This document shows, one piece after another, positions 1 through 9,138 of a stretch of DNA of 64,000 nt. This DNA comes from Kribbella kalugense. Its GTDB lineage: Bacteria; Actinomycetota; Actinomycetes; Propionibacteriales; Kribbellaceae. How positions within the stretch are numbered: the stretch's first letter is position 1; each line of letters begins with the position of its first letter. A model generated the notes under the pieces. It was given only the letters and a program-made list of their open reading frames with translations. It had not been told where the DNA came from and made no database searches. Where the stretch lies: the NCBI RefSeq assembly GCF_004365875.1, contig NZ_SODF01000001.1:124001-188000 (forward strand), in the 5' to 3' direction. Both the position numbers and the translations under genes were made by a program.

Positions 1-2
1 AC

Positions 3-1286
3 CGGCTCACGCCGACCCCTGCGGTGTCGCACGCGATCCTGCGGCTCAACCGCGGCGCCGGTGCGGACGCCGACGGCATCGTCATCACGCCGTCGCACAA
101 CCCGCCGCGTGACGGTGGCATCAAGTACAACCCGCCGCACGGCGGTCCGGCCGACTCCGACGCGACCAGCTGGATCGCCGACCGCGCCAACCAGCTGATC
201 GCCGGCGACAACCGCGAGGTACGACGCAAGCCGTTTGCGCAGGCCCGTCAGTCCGCGGGGGACTACGACTTCGTCGGCCACTACGTCGACGACCTGCCGT
301 CGGTGCTCAACCTGGCCGCGATCCGCGACGCCGGCCTGAAGATCGGCGCCGACCCACTCGGCGGCGCCAGCGTGGACTACTGGGCTGCGATCGCCGAACG
401 GCACAACCTCGACCTGACCGTGGTGAACCCACGGGTCGACCCGGCCTGGTCGTTCATGACGCTGGACCACGACGGCAAGATCCGGATGGACTGCTCCTCG
501 CCGTACGCGATGGCCTCGCTGGTCGCGCAGCGGGACAAGTACGACGTGGCGACCGGGAACGACGCGGACGCCGACCGGCACGGCATCGTCACCCCGGACG
601 CCGGGTTGATGAATCCGAACCACTACCTGGCCGTCGCGATCTCGTACCTGTTCAGCAACCGCCAGTGGGGTCCGGACGTCGCCGTCGGCAAGACGCTGGT
701 GTCGTCGTCGCTGATCGACCGCGTGGTCGCGGACCTGGGTCGCCGGCTGTGGGAGGTGCCAGTCGGCTTCAAGTGGTTCGTGCCTGGGCTGGTGGATGGT
801 TCGGTCGGCTTCGGTGGCGAGGAATCGGCCGGAGCGAGCTTCCTGCGCTTCGACGGCACGGTGTGGACGACGGACAAGGACGGCATCCTGCTGGCGCTGC
901 TGGCGAGTGAGATCACCGCAGTGACGGGGGAGACGCCGTCGCTGGCGCACGCCAAGCTGGTGGAGCGGTTCGGCGCATCGGCGTACTCACGGGTGGACGC
1001 GCCCGCCACCCGCGAGCAGAAGGCCAAACTGGCGGCCCTGTCGTCGGACGCGGTCACCGCGACCGAGCTGGCCGGTGAGCCGATCGTGGACCGGCTGACG
1101 AAGGCTCCGGGTAACGACGCCCCGATCGGTGGGCTGAAGGTCACCACGGAGTCGGCGTGGTTCGCGGCCCGCCCGTCCGGAACCGAGGACCTCTACAAGA
1201 TCTACGGCGAGTCGTTCAAGGGCGCTGAGCACCTGGACCAGGTCTTCGAACAGGCCCGCGAGGTCGTGTCCGAAGCGCTCTCTTAA
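3..1286 (+). CDS. pgm: phosphoglucomutase (alpha-D-glucose type), 5' truncated by the window edge
   Basis: Interconverts glucose-1-phosphate and glucose-6-phosphate in the cytoplasm, linking glycogen, trehalose and cell-wall sugar synthesis to glycolysis. The reading frame is open from base 3, so the start codon lies upstream of the window. All four family loops are visible. The phosphoserine loop TPSHNPP is near base 87. The metal loop [10 protein letters not shown] is near 556. The sugar loop GGEESAG is near 814, and the phosphate-binding [15 protein letters not shown] lies close to the C terminus. About 427 residues are present of a usual 540-550, so roughly the first fifth is missing. The 3' end overlaps the convergent DUF3037 gene by four bases. 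Confidence 0.95.
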   Translation, partial: RLTPTPAVSHAILRLNRGAGADADGIVITPSHNPPRDGGIKYNPPHGGPADSDATSWIADRANQLIAGDNREVRRKPFAQARQSAGDYDFVGHYVDDLPSVLNLAAIRDAGLKIGADPLGGASVDYWAAIAERHNLDLTVVNPRVDPAWSFMTLDHDGKIRMDCSSPYAMASLVAQRDKYDVATGNDADADRHGIVTPDAGLMNPNHYLAVAISYLFSNRQWGPDVAVGKTLVSSSLIDRVVADLGRRLWEVPVGFKWFVPGLVDGSVGFGGEESAGASFLRFDGTVWTTDKDGILLALLASEITAVTGETPSLAHAKLVERFGASAYSRVDAPATREQKAKLAALSSDAVTATELAGEPIVDRLTKAPGNDAPIGGLKVTTESAWFAARPSGTEDLYKIYGESFKGAEHLDQVFEQAREVVSEALS

Positions 1287-1660
1287 CGCACAAACGAGTC
1301 CAGCAACCGTTCCAGATCCGCAGCGGGGTCCTCAGTGATCCCGCTGTGGATCGGTCCGGGATGTACGACGGTACTGCGAGGCGCAGCGAGCCACCGGAAC
1401 CGCTCGCTGATCGTCGTGCCGGCTGCAGGCCCTCCAGCCGGCTCACCCGCACAAATCGCCCGGATCTGATCCAGCGACGCACACACGACATCTACGTCCA
1501 CCGCTGGGTCCAGGGCTCGCAGGCGTTCGGGCTGAACATCCCACCCGGCGCCGAGGTAGTCCAGACCGCGGCAGTAGAGCACTGCACCCACGTTGATGAA
1601 CTCGCCCCGCTGGATGCGTGGTGCAGCCCGCAGGATCACGTAGTCGAAAGGTGCCATCAT
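1283..1660 (-). CDS. DUF3037 family protein
   Basis: A small protein of about 125 residues starting [21 protein letters not shown], which matches the DUF3037 pattern (FDYxxLRxxPxxxRGEFxNVGVLL). No function is established for the family. I chose the ATG at 1660 because a GGGAGG ribosome binding site lies eight bases upstream and because the codon overlaps the stop of the HipA-like gene as ATGA. The open frame extends 31 codons further up without support. The overlap implies translational coupling to the kinase-like protein, so the two products probably act together. DUF3037 is often found beside HipA-like proteins, which agrees. Confidence 0.8.
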   Translation of the reverse strand: MMAPFDYVILRAAPRIQRGEFINVGAVLYCRGLDYLGAGWDVQPERLRALDPAVDVDVVCASLDQIRAICAGEPAGGPAAGTTISERFRWLAAPRSTVVHPGPIHSGITEDPAADLERLLDSFVR

Positions 1661-2394
1661 CGAGCACCTCCCGGCAGCCAGGCGGACCGGTTCTCCAGCC
1701 GAGCCAACAGGTGGCCGAGGTACCGCTCCCGGTCGCCCGCTTCGATCCACTCGTCCGGCACGAGCCCGATCACTTCCGTCAGCAACTCCGGGGTGATCGC
1801 AGCGGCCAGCTCAGAGTCGACCTTAGAGACCTGGGGTGCCGCGACGGAGAAGACATGGTCGGAAGCGTCGTACGGCAGCGAGGCGAACCTCTCCGCGGAC
1901 ATCCAGGAGTGGTGGAAGTACAGCGCGGCGCCGTGGTCAATCAGCCAAAGGTTCTTGTGCCAGACCAGCAGGTTCGTGTTCCGCCAGGACCGGTCGACGT
2001 TGGCGACGAACGCGTCCAGCCAGAGGATCCGGGCCATCCCGTCGTCACCGGGGTTGCCGGCCGAGCCGTCGTACCCGAAGGAGCCGGGCAGGAAGTCGAC
2101 GGCCAGGTTCAGGCCGGCGCTGCGGATCAGCAGCTCCTGGATCTCGAAGTCCGGCTCGGACTTGCCGATCGCCGGGTCGAGCTCGATCAGCTTCAGCTCC
2201 GGCACCCGCAGCCCGAGCCGGCGGAACAGCTCCCCGACGATCACCTCGGCGACCAGCGCCTTGGGTCCCTGCCCGGCGCCGTGGAACTTGATCACGTAGG
2301 TGCCGAGATCGTTGCCCTCGACAACACCAGGCAACGACCCGCCCTCACGCAACGGCAACACGTACCGGGTCGCGGTAACCACAGGCAGACTCAC
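1657..2394 (-). CDS. HipA-family (HipA_2) kinase-like protein
   Basis: About 245 residues resembling the short, stand-alone HipA-like kinases. A candidate ATP-binding lysine sits in GTYVIKFHG near residue 36. The segment VANVDRSWRNTNLL carries a catalytic-type Asp and Asn. LIDHGAALYFHH carries the metal-binding Asp. HipA itself phosphorylates glutamyl-tRNA synthetase, but this shorter family has no known substrate. The open frame begins at 2718, yet upstream of 2394 it is only the antisense of the ligase gene, so I place the start at the GTG at 2394 (VSLPVVTATRYV). It is divergent from the ligase gene, with 34 bases between the starts, and coupled to DUF3037 downstream. Confidence 0.75.
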   Translation of the reverse strand: MSLPVVTATRYVLPLREGGSLPGVVEGNDLGTYVIKFHGAGQGPKALVAEVIVGELFRRLGLRVPELKLIELDPAIGKSEPDFEIQELLIRSAGLNLAVDFLPGSFGYDGSAGNPGDDGMARILWLDAFVANVDRSWRNTNLLVWHKNLWLIDHGAALYFHHSWMSAERFASLPYDASDHVFSVAAPQVSKVDSELAAAITPELLTEVIGLVPDEWIEAGDRERYLGHLLARLENRSAWLPGGAR

Positions 2395-2428
2395 GCCGCA
2401 GAGCTTAGGCCATGGGTACCTGGCCAGG

Positions 2429-3511
2429 GTGAGGGTTCCGTCGTTCGGAGTAGAAGAAGAGCTGCTGCTGGTGTCCGCCACCGGCGATCCACTGCCGCGC
2501 AGCAAGGCGGTCGTGGTGGACCTGCCAGGGGTGGAGCTGGAGCTGACGCGCGCCATGGTCGAGATCAACTCCCCGGTCTGCCAGACAGCCGACGAGTTGC
2601 GTGCGCACTTGGTAGCCATGCGTGCCGGTCTCGCCGAGGCTGCGGCCGAGGAGGGCGCACGACTGCTGGCGATCGCCGTGCCACCGCAGGGCGAGGCGGC
2701 CCAGGCCATCACCAACAAGCCTCGCTACACGGAGCTGGCCGCGCGGTGGGGGTTGCTGGCGCGCGAGCAGGGTGTCTGCGGATGCCACGTCCATATCGAC
2801 GTTCCGGACAGGCAGGCGGCCATTCGGGTCAGCAACCACCTGCGGCCCTGGCTGCCGGTCCTCCTGGCCCTCACCGCGAACTCACCGATCTACCTGAACC
2901 AGGACACCGGCTTCGCGAGCTGGCGGTGGCTGATGACTACCAGGTGGCCGTGCGCCGGTCCGCCGCCGTACCTGGAGTCGCCGGAGCACTTCGACGCGCT
3001 GGTGGCGATGCAGTTGGCGGCAGGCACGCTCATCGACGAGCGGATGGTCTACTGGGACATTCGGCCGTCCTCGCACCTGCCGACGGTGGAGGTGCGGGTC
3101 AGCGACGTACCGCTGACCGTCGACGAGACCGTGCTCCTGGCCACCCTGATCCGGGCGCTGGTGATGACCGCATTGGAAGACGGCGGCCAGGGACCGAAGA
3201 TCGAGCCCGAGGTACTGCGGACCGCGTATTGGCTCGCTGCCCGCGACGGACTCACCGCGAACGGTCTGGACGTCCGCACTGCCGAACCACTGCTGATCGC
3301 CGAGCTCTTGCAAAGACTGCGACAACACGCCGAACCAGCACTGCAGGAGCTCGACGCACTGGATCTGGTCGACGACGGACTCCAGCGTGCTCTCACAGAC
3401 GGCAACGGTGCCGTCAAGCAGCGCAAGGTGTTCCGTGAGGGCGGCGACTTCACCGCCCTCACGGAAGTCAGCGCAGGAAGTCCTCGAGGCCGTGCAGGTC
3501 GTCGGTGTTGA
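2429..3511 (+). CDS. YbdK-type carboxylate-amine (glutamate-cysteine) ligase
   Basis: An ATP-dependent ligase of the GCS2/YbdK family, which forms gamma-glutamyl amides such as gamma-glutamylcysteine. It begins VRVPSFGVEEELLLV, the conserved N-terminal strand. GCHVHIDVPDRQAAIRVSNHLRPW carries the metal/substrate histidines, and the TANSP motif and a WDIRPSSHLPTVEVRV segment follow. At 360 residues it has the family length. The GTG at 2429 is chosen because the upstream in-frame ATG at 2300 would add 43 residues antisense to the kinase gene. Actinomycetes use mycothiol rather than glutathione, so the true acceptor is uncertain. The last 44 bases overlap the convergent phosphodiesterase gene. 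Confidence 0.85.
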   Translation: MRVPSFGVEEELLLVSATGDPLPRSKAVVVDLPGVELELTRAMVEINSPVCQTADELRAHLVAMRAGLAEAAAEEGARLLAIAVPPQGEAAQAITNKPRYTELAARWGLLAREQGVCGCHVHIDVPDRQAAIRVSNHLRPWLPVLLALTANSPIYLNQDTGFASWRWLMTTRWPCAGPPPYLESPEHFDALVAMQLAAGTLIDERMVYWDIRPSSHLPTVEVRVSDVPLTVDETVLLATLIRALVMTALEDGGQGPKIEPEVLRTAYWLAARDGLTANGLDVRTAEPLLIAELLQRLRQHAEPALQELDALDLVDDGLQRALTDGNGAVKQRKVFREGGDFTALTEVSAGSPRGRAGRRC

Positions 3512-5243
3512 TGTAGTCGACGTTTGCTGCGAGCAGTTCGCGCCAGAGGGCCTCGCGGGCTTCACCTGGGGTGTCGGGGGTCTCCCAGAAGCGGACCTTG
3601 TAGCCGGCGTGGTGCGCGTTGACCACGATGTCGTGCAGCTTGGTCTTCTCGGCCTCCGGCATCGGGCCGAGACCGCGCCAGGTGAACACGTTGGACCAGT
3701 TGTCACTGACCAGCGGCATCAGCGACGCCGGCATCCCGGACTCCAGGTCGCCCAGCCGGCCGTCGTACCCGGCATAGCGGAGCTTCTGCGCCTTCATGTC
3801 GTCCAGCGGGCGGTTGCCGCTGATCACGGAGGTGACAGCGCCCTGGAGCACCCGCCCGTTGACGAAGATCGTGCTGATACCGCGGTACTTCGCCAGCGCC
3901 TTGTCCACCGCGGCGTACGTCGATGGTCCGTCGCTCTTGATGTCGATCAGCAGCTGGAAGCCCCGACCGTGCTGGTACACCTGCCCGTGGTTCTCGCGGA
4001 CCCGGTCCGCCAGAGGCTTCAGGTAGAGGCTCTCCAGGTTGCGACCGGGCTTGGCGTCCGACAGGTCGTGGGCCACCCGCAGCTCGCCGTCGACCAGCCA
4101 CACGTCGGCCTCGACGCTGTTGAACCCGCGGTCCAGCGCATCCTGCAACGGCCGCCGGTGGTCGTAGTCGTTGTGCGCGTGCGCCGACGGCAGCGCCCGG
4201 ATGGCAGGAGCGTCGTACGCCTTCGGCAGGCGGAGTCCGTTCTGCCGTACGGCGTCACGCAACCGGTCCGGGTAGTCGCTGATGAGGCCGTCGACACCCT
4301 GGTCGATGAACCACTGAATGGTCGCCGGGTCGTCCACCGTCCACGGAATCACCTTCAGACCGGCCTTGTGCGCCGACTTCACCGTGGCTGCGGTGAAGTA
4401 CGGCCGGAACGCCGGGTCGGTGATCTTGCCGCCCTGCGGGAAGCCGTCCACCGGAGAGATCGCCGAGGCGCCGAACGACTTGACCGCCTTGATCGGGTCG
4501 CCGCCGAAGTCGTCGATGTCGATGCCGCCCAGCCACGGCGACTTGCCCGGCTTGCCGACCTGCAGGAAGTCGTAGTTGTCCAGCGCGACCAGCGGCAGCT
4601 CCGGCATCACCTGGTGCATCCGGATCAGCGAACCCCAGTCGAAGCTCTGGATCGTCACCTGGCGGGCGATGTTGGCCCTGCGGATCTCGCTGGCGACCAC
4701 CTGGACGAACTGCTCACGCGGCGCGGTCTCGGTCGGCGCACCGGCCTCGACCTTGGTCTCGACGTTCAGCTTCACGCCGTACGCGTGGTAGCGGTGCACG
4801 AGCCCGAAGATGTCGCGCAGCTCGGGCATCCGGGCGCCCGGGTCGGGCTGCTGCTCGGGGAAGCCGGCCTGCGGCAGCGAACCGCAGTCGAGCTGCTTGA
4901 CCTGGTTCAGCGTCAGCGTGTTGATGAACTTGCCGACGTACGGGTACTCCGGGTCGGCCGCGCTGTACGGCGCGGTGTCGCGGCACTTCTTGCCGTCGAC
5001 CTTCCGGTCGTGGGTGACGACGGCGTACCCGTCCTGGGTGATCTGGACGTCGAGCTCCAGCGTGCTGACGCCGAGCTCGAGACCGTGGGAGAACGACGCG
5101 ATCGTGCTCTCCACGGTGAGCCCGAGGCCGCCGCGGTGGGCCTGGATGTCGAAGTCGCCGCGATGGGCAGCGGCCGGGGCGGCCGGAAGCAGCAGTCCGG
5201 CGATCAGCGCGCACGGAAGCAGCGCACGGGGAAGGCGGCGCAT
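3468..5243 (-). CDS. secreted glycerophosphodiester phosphodiesterase with a second PLC-like barrel
   Basis: A 591-residue protein with an N-terminal signal peptide (basic MRRLPR, hydrophobic stretch, PAAPAAA cleavage region). Residues of roughly 30-330 are a GDPD barrel. The catalytic pattern includes QAHRGG, STLELDVQITQDG and VTHDRKVDG, and the domain ends SDYPDRLRDAV. From about 345 to the end a second TIM barrel starts SAHAHNDYDHRRPLQDALDRGF and continues SVEADVWLVDGELRVAHD, the pattern of the HAHNDY-type PLC-like phosphodiesterases. GDPDs hydrolyse glycerophosphodiesters to glycerol-3-phosphate and alcohol, so an extracellular phosphate or carbon scavenging role is likely. The two-barrel arrangement is the unusual part. 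Confidence 0.9.
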   Translation of the reverse strand: MRRLPRALLPCALIAGLLLPAAPAAAHRGDFDIQAHRGGLGLTVESTIASFSHGLELGVSTLELDVQITQDGYAVVTHDRKVDGKKCRDTAPYSAADPEYPYVGKFINTLTLNQVKQLDCGSLPQAGFPEQQPDPGARMPELRDIFGLVHRYHAYGVKLNVETKVEAGAPTETAPREQFVQVVASEIRRANIARQVTIQSFDWGSLIRMHQVMPELPLVALDNYDFLQVGKPGKSPWLGGIDIDDFGGDPIKAVKSFGASAISPVDGFPQGGKITDPAFRPYFTAATVKSAHKAGLKVIPWTVDDPATIQWFIDQGVDGLISDYPDRLRDAVRQNGLRLPKAYDAPAIRALPSAHAHNDYDHRRPLQDALDRGFNSVEADVWLVDGELRVAHDLSDAKPGRNLESLYLKPLADRVRENHGQVYQHGRGFQLLIDIKSDGPSTYAAVDKALAKYRGISTIFVNGRVLQGAVTSVISGNRPLDDMKAQKLRYAGYDGRLGDLESGMPASLMPLVSDNWSNVFTWRGLGPMPEAEKTKLHDIVVNAHHAGYKVRFWETPDTPGEAREALWRELLAANVDYINTDDLHGLEDFLR

Positions 5244-5611
5244 GAGGGGTCCCTTCCGGAGGGGTATGGGCGGACAAGCCTGAGGCTGTATCCCAGAGGA
5301 GTACCCAGATCCTCGGGAAGGTAGCCGCCAAGTGACCAGACGGCTACGGAGCGGAGGTGATCATCCGCGCCGACTCCGACTCCACATGCACCGAGCCATT
5401 CACGGCCGCCCCACAACGCCACCCACTACCCCAACTTTGAGAAGCCACCAACCACAATTCCGCGGCGGAACTGGTTGGTGGCTTCTCAAAGTTGGGTGTA
5501 GACCGAGGCGGAGTGGGGGCTAGGGGTGTACTGCGCGTTGGCCGGGGATGACGTCGTCAACGTTGCTTGACGAGGCACTAGCACCGCCGAGGTCTCCTCG
5601 ACTGCGTGGAA
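5244..5611. other. intergenic region holding the long inverted repeat, no gene
   Basis: The 368-base gap has no convincing coding frame. Short open frames here lack ribosome binding sites and family resemblance. Apart from the inverted repeat at 5430-5496 it must contain the promoter of the phosphodiesterase gene, whose ribosome binding site is the purine-rich AGGGACCCC-complement segment just upstream of 5243. I see no clear -35/-10 pair. Confidence 0.6.
5430..5496. repeat. 25-bp perfect inverted repeat with a nested hairpin
   Basis: Bases 5430-5454 are exactly complementary to 5472-5496. The 17-base spacer itself contains TTCCG/CGGAA arms (5458-5462 and 5466-5470). The structure lies in the gap between the 3' end of the ABC permease gene (5612, minus strand) and the 5' end of the phosphodiesterase gene (5243, minus strand). 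It could terminate the exporter operon, but no T-tract follows either arm. Perfect arms of this length are more than a terminator needs. Confidence 0.9.
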
Positions 5612-8269
5612 CTACTCGTACTGGAGCGCTTCGAGCGGATCGAGCTTGGCCGCGCGCCGGGCCGGCCAGATTGCGGCGAAGATCCCGACCACCACCGAGA
5701 CGACGGCGAAGATCACCAGCTGGGCGACCGGGATGGTGAACGAGATCTCGTCCAGTCGCGCCGCCAGTAGCGAGGCGAGCAGCAGGCCGAGCGCGATCCC
5801 GATCACCGCACCGATGAGCGCGGTGATCACGCTCTCCTGCCGGATCATCTTCTTCACCTGACCGCGAGTCAGGCCGATCGCGCGCAGCATGCCGAGCTCG
5901 CGGGTCCGCTCGAAGACTGTCAGCACCAGGGTGTTGACGATGCCGAACAGGCTGACCAGCACCGACAACGCGAGCAGGACATACAGCACGTTCAGAATGC
6001 TCTTGATGCTGTCGGTCTGCGCCTTCTTGAACTCGTCCCGGGTCAGCGCTTTGGCGTTCGGGAACGTGCTCAGGGCATCGTTCAGGGTCGCGGTGTTCGC
6101 GGCCGTGACACCGCCGCTCATGTTCACGAAGGTGTAGATGTTCAGCGGCTGCGAGGTGGTCGCGTCGAACGTGGCCGTCGAGATCGTCACGTTCCCGAAC
6201 GGAGAGCCGCCGGCCGGCGGGCGGAACACGCCCTTCACCTGGAGTTGCAGGGTCTTCCCGGTGGCAGTCTGCATCGGGAACCGCGACCCGAGGACGAGCG
6301 CGTGAGTGTCGGCGTATGAGGCGTCGACGATCGCGCCGTCGGTACCGAGTTCGCCGAGTGACGCCTGCGATCCGGAGCGCCAGTCGAAGGTGAGCAGCTC
6401 TGGAGCCTGCGGGTCGACGGCGGTGATCGTGATCGTCTTGCCGAACGCCTTCGCCTGGCCGCCGCGCACGCTGGTGACCTTCTGCACTCCTGGCACCTTG
6501 GCGACCTCCGCGGCGACCGGTGGCGGCAGCGGACTGAAGTTGTTCTGCGCGGTGATCGCGTAGTCGGCGCTGAAGATTCCGTCGACGGCTTGCTCGAACG
6601 GCCTGATCAGACCCGCACCCAATGTGGCGACCAGCGTGACCAGGGCTAGCCCGATCATCAGCGCCGCCGCGGTCGATGCGGTCCGGTGTGGATCCCGTCG
6701 GCTGTTCTGTCCGCCGATCGCCACCGCAGGGCCGTCCGGCAGTACGCCAGGGAACTCGGTACGCCGGCCGAAGAGACGACGTACCAGCCACAACGGAACC
6801 AGGACGAACGGCCAGATCAAAGCGGTCAGTACGACGACCGACCAGCGTGCGATCGGATCGGCCACCGTTGCCAGCGGGCGGACGAGACGCGAGGAGAACA
6901 AGGCGATACCGATGAACAGCAGCAACACCCCGGCGCCGAGCAACGTCAGCAGAGTCTTGGTCGACAGTCCGTCGGCGAACAGCCCGACCAGCACGAGCGC
7001 GATTCCACCCGCGGCGAGCAAGGCGGCGCCCACCGGCCGATAGCGATTCAACCGTCCAGGCGCGAGCGTCGCGCCCTCGCGGACCGCTGCGATCGGCGGC
7101 ACCCGGGTCGCCCGCCACGCAGGTCGCAGACTCGCCAGAACGGTCACCACCACGCCGACGATCAGCGCGACCACGATCGTCCGGGTCCGGAACACCAGAC
7201 CGTTGTTCGGCAGCGTGAAGCCGACCGCGTCGAAGAGCTTGAACAGCCCGGTCGCGATCGCGAGCCCGAGGAACAAGCCGGCCACGGCGGCGACGAATCC
7301 GGTGACCAAGGCCTCCAGCACCACCGTGGAGAGGATCTGCCGGCGCGAGGCGCCGAGCGTTCGCAGGGTCGCGAACTCGCGGGTGCGCTGGGCGATCGTG
7401 ATCGACAGCGAGTTGGCGATGACGAACGAGCCGACGAACAGCGCGATGCCGCCGAACACCAGCAGGAACGTCTGCAGGAAGCTCAGGAAACTCGACGTAC
7501 CGGCCGCGTCCTCCTTGGCCTGTTCGTCGGCGGTCCGGACCTGCGTTGCCGTGGGCAAGATCTGCCGGACGGCATCGAGCATCTGCTGCTCACTGGTCCC
7601 GGACTTGGTCGCGATCAGGATCTGGTCGAGCTTGCCGGTCTTGTCGAACAACCGCTGCGCCGTACCGAGGTCGAACCCGGCCAGCGTGGCGCCGCCGATC
7701 GACGACACCGCGCCGAACTCGACCAGGCCGGAGATCTTCATCTTCTCGGCCGCGCCGCGGGCCTGGACACCGATCGTGTCGCCGGTCGTGAATCCCTTCT
7801 CCTTGGCGGTTTTCGTGTCGATCACGACCTGGTCGCCAGCCGGCCACGCCCCAGAGACGAGGGTGAGCGAGTTGAACTGCGGCAACGTCGGATCGACGCT
7901 GAACCCGAGGTTCGGGGCGCCGCCGAAGACGATCGACTTGCCGTCCTTCCCGATCAGCTGCGCCTCACCGCTCACCGCGCCGCCGGCCGCACCGACCTGG
8001 GGCAGCCCGCGGACCTTCGCGAGCAGACCCGCGTCGAACGGCGGCGCCGGCACCGTCCCGTCCTCGGACGCGTCGATGGCGTTCTTGCCGGTGATCGCGG
8101 CGTCGGTGTTCTTGTAGTTCTGGGTGAAGATCGAGTCGAACGCGGACGTGATCGAGTCGGTCAGCACGTAGGTCCCGGAGATCAGCGCGACCCCGAGGAC
8201 GACACCGATCGCGGTTAGCGCCGTCCGCAACTTGCGGGCCAGCAGGCCCTGGAGCGCGAACTTGATCAC
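5612..8269 (-). CDS. ABC exporter permease, FtsX/MacB superfamily
   Basis: An 885-residue membrane protein with the duplicated FtsX architecture. The N-terminal transmembrane helix is preceded by FALQGLLARKLRTALTAIG and followed by a large extracytoplasmic domain. A group of three helices follows near residues 260-400, including the ASRRQILSTVVLEA signature. Helices around 410-500 lead to a second extracytoplasmic domain. The final three-helix block carries RAIGLTRGQVKKMIRQE and ends in the family tail WPARRAAKLDPLEALQYE. It overlaps the ATPase gene upstream by four bases, so the two form an exporter. Such exporters move lipids, peptides or antibiotics; the substrate is not evident. Confidence 0.9.
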   Translation of the reverse strand: MIKFALQGLLARKLRTALTAIGVVLGVALISGTYVLTDSITSAFDSIFTQNYKNTDAAITGKNAIDASEDGTVPAPPFDAGLLAKVRGLPQVGAAGGAVSGEAQLIGKDGKSIVFGGAPNLGFSVDPTLPQFNSLTLVSGAWPAGDQVVIDTKTAKEKGFTTGDTIGVQARGAAEKMKISGLVEFGAVSSIGGATLAGFDLGTAQRLFDKTGKLDQILIATKSGTSEQQMLDAVRQILPTATQVRTADEQAKEDAAGTSSFLSFLQTFLLVFGGIALFVGSFVIANSLSITIAQRTREFATLRTLGASRRQILSTVVLEALVTGFVAAVAGLFLGLAIATGLFKLFDAVGFTLPNNGLVFRTRTIVVALIVGVVVTVLASLRPAWRATRVPPIAAVREGATLAPGRLNRYRPVGAALLAAGGIALVLVGLFADGLSTKTLLTLLGAGVLLLFIGIALFSSRLVRPLATVADPIARWSVVVLTALIWPFVLVPLWLVRRLFGRRTEFPGVLPDGPAVAIGGQNSRRDPHRTASTAAALMIGLALVTLVATLGAGLIRPFEQAVDGIFSADYAITAQNNFSPLPPPVAAEVAKVPGVQKVTSVRGGQAKAFGKTITITAVDPQAPELLTFDWRSGSQASLGELGTDGAIVDASYADTHALVLGSRFPMQTATGKTLQLQVKGVFRPPAGGSPFGNVTISTATFDATTSQPLNIYTFVNMSGGVTAANTATLNDALSTFPNAKALTRDEFKKAQTDSIKSILNVLYVLLALSVLVSLFGIVNTLVLTVFERTRELGMLRAIGLTRGQVKKMIRQESVITALIGAVIGIALGLLLASLLAARLDEISFTIPVAQLVIFAVVSVVVGIFAAIWPARRAAKLDPLEALQYE

Positions 8270-9015
8270 TGCAGATCCAGCGTATCGATGATCTGCAGGA
8301 TCTCGTGCTGGTTGGACCGGCCGGTCTCCTTCACGATCTCTCCGTCGGCCAGGTAGAGCACCCGGTCTGCCATCGCGGCGGCCTTGGCGTCGTGCGTCAC
8401 CATCACCGTGGTCTGGCCGTACTCGTCGACAGACGACCGCATCAGCTTGAGGATCTCGCCGCTGGTCCGTGAGTCGAGGTTGCCGGTCGGCTCGTCGGCG
8501 AACACCACCGTCGGCCGCGACACCAGGGCCCGTGCGATCGCGACCCGCTGTTGCTGGCCTCCGGACAGCTCGGACGGCCGGTGCTCGAGGCGATCGGCCA
8601 GACCGACCCGGTCGACCAGGTTGTCGAAGAACTCCGGATCGGGCTTCGTGCCGGCGATCGTCAGCGGCAGCAGGATGTTGTCGCGGGCGGTCAGCATCGG
8701 CAGCAGGTTGAAGAACTGGAAGATGAACCCGATGTGCTGACGGCGGAGCTTGGTCAGCGCGTCGTCACCGAGGGTCGTGATCTCGATACCGTCGATCTTG
8801 ACCGAGCCGGATGTCGGCCGGTCCAGCCCGGCCAGGATGTGCATCAGCGTGGACTTGCCCGAGCCGGACGGCCCCATCACCGCCGTGAGTTGCCCGGGCT
8901 CGATCCGTACGCCGACACCGCGCAGCGCATGTACCGCGGTATCGCCTTCGCCGTAGACGCGCACGAGGTCCTTCGCGTCCACAACCTCGACGACTTGAGT
9001 AACTGTCCCCTCCAT
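8266..9015 (-). CDS. ABC transporter ATP-binding protein, MacB/LolD type
   Basis: A 249-residue nucleotide-binding subunit that powers the FtsX-type permease encoded immediately downstream. It has Walker A GPSGSGKST near residue 49 and a Q-loop in FIFQFFNLLPML. The signature LSGGQQQR is near residue 155, followed by Walker B VVFADEPTGNLDS and switch His in VMVTHD. The spacing fits LolD/MacB-type exporters rather than importers. The start at 9015 (MEGTVTQVVEV) has GGAGGG just upstream. The 123-base gap upstream of it contains the promoter, and the regulator gene 9139-10113 lies upstream on the same strand. Confidence 0.93.
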   Translation of the reverse strand: MEGTVTQVVEVVDAKDLVRVYGEGDTAVHALRGVGVRIEPGQLTAVMGPSGSGKSTLMHILAGLDRPTSGSVKIDGIEITTLGDDALTKLRRQHIGFIFQFFNLLPMLTARDNILLPLTIAGTKPDPEFFDNLVDRVGLADRLEHRPSELSGGQQQRVAIARALVSRPTVVFADEPTGNLDSRTSGEILKLMRSSVDEYGQTTVMVTHDAKAAAMADRVLYLADGEIVKETGRSNQHEILQIIDTLDLQ

Positions 9016-9138
9016 TGCCGATCGCCCTCCCTGGCTGATCAGCGGCCAACCCCCAGTAGACCGGTCGACAAACTGCTTCCGAGTCTGCTCCCGTTCGAGC
9101 TCGATCGATACAGGGTTTTCCCCCGGATCACCCCTGAC

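Noticed and set aside
1618..3438. Long open frame on the plus strand across the kinase and ligase genes
   Set aside because: Arg/Gly/Pro-rich translation without family motifs. It is antisense to the HipA-like gene and out of frame with the ligase, a usual artefact in GC-rich DNA.
5520..8218. Long frames on both strands inside the ABC permease gene (5520-7118 minus, 6686-8218 plus)
   Set aside because: Their translations are low-complexity Arg/Asp/Gly-rich and the permease frame has all family motifs.
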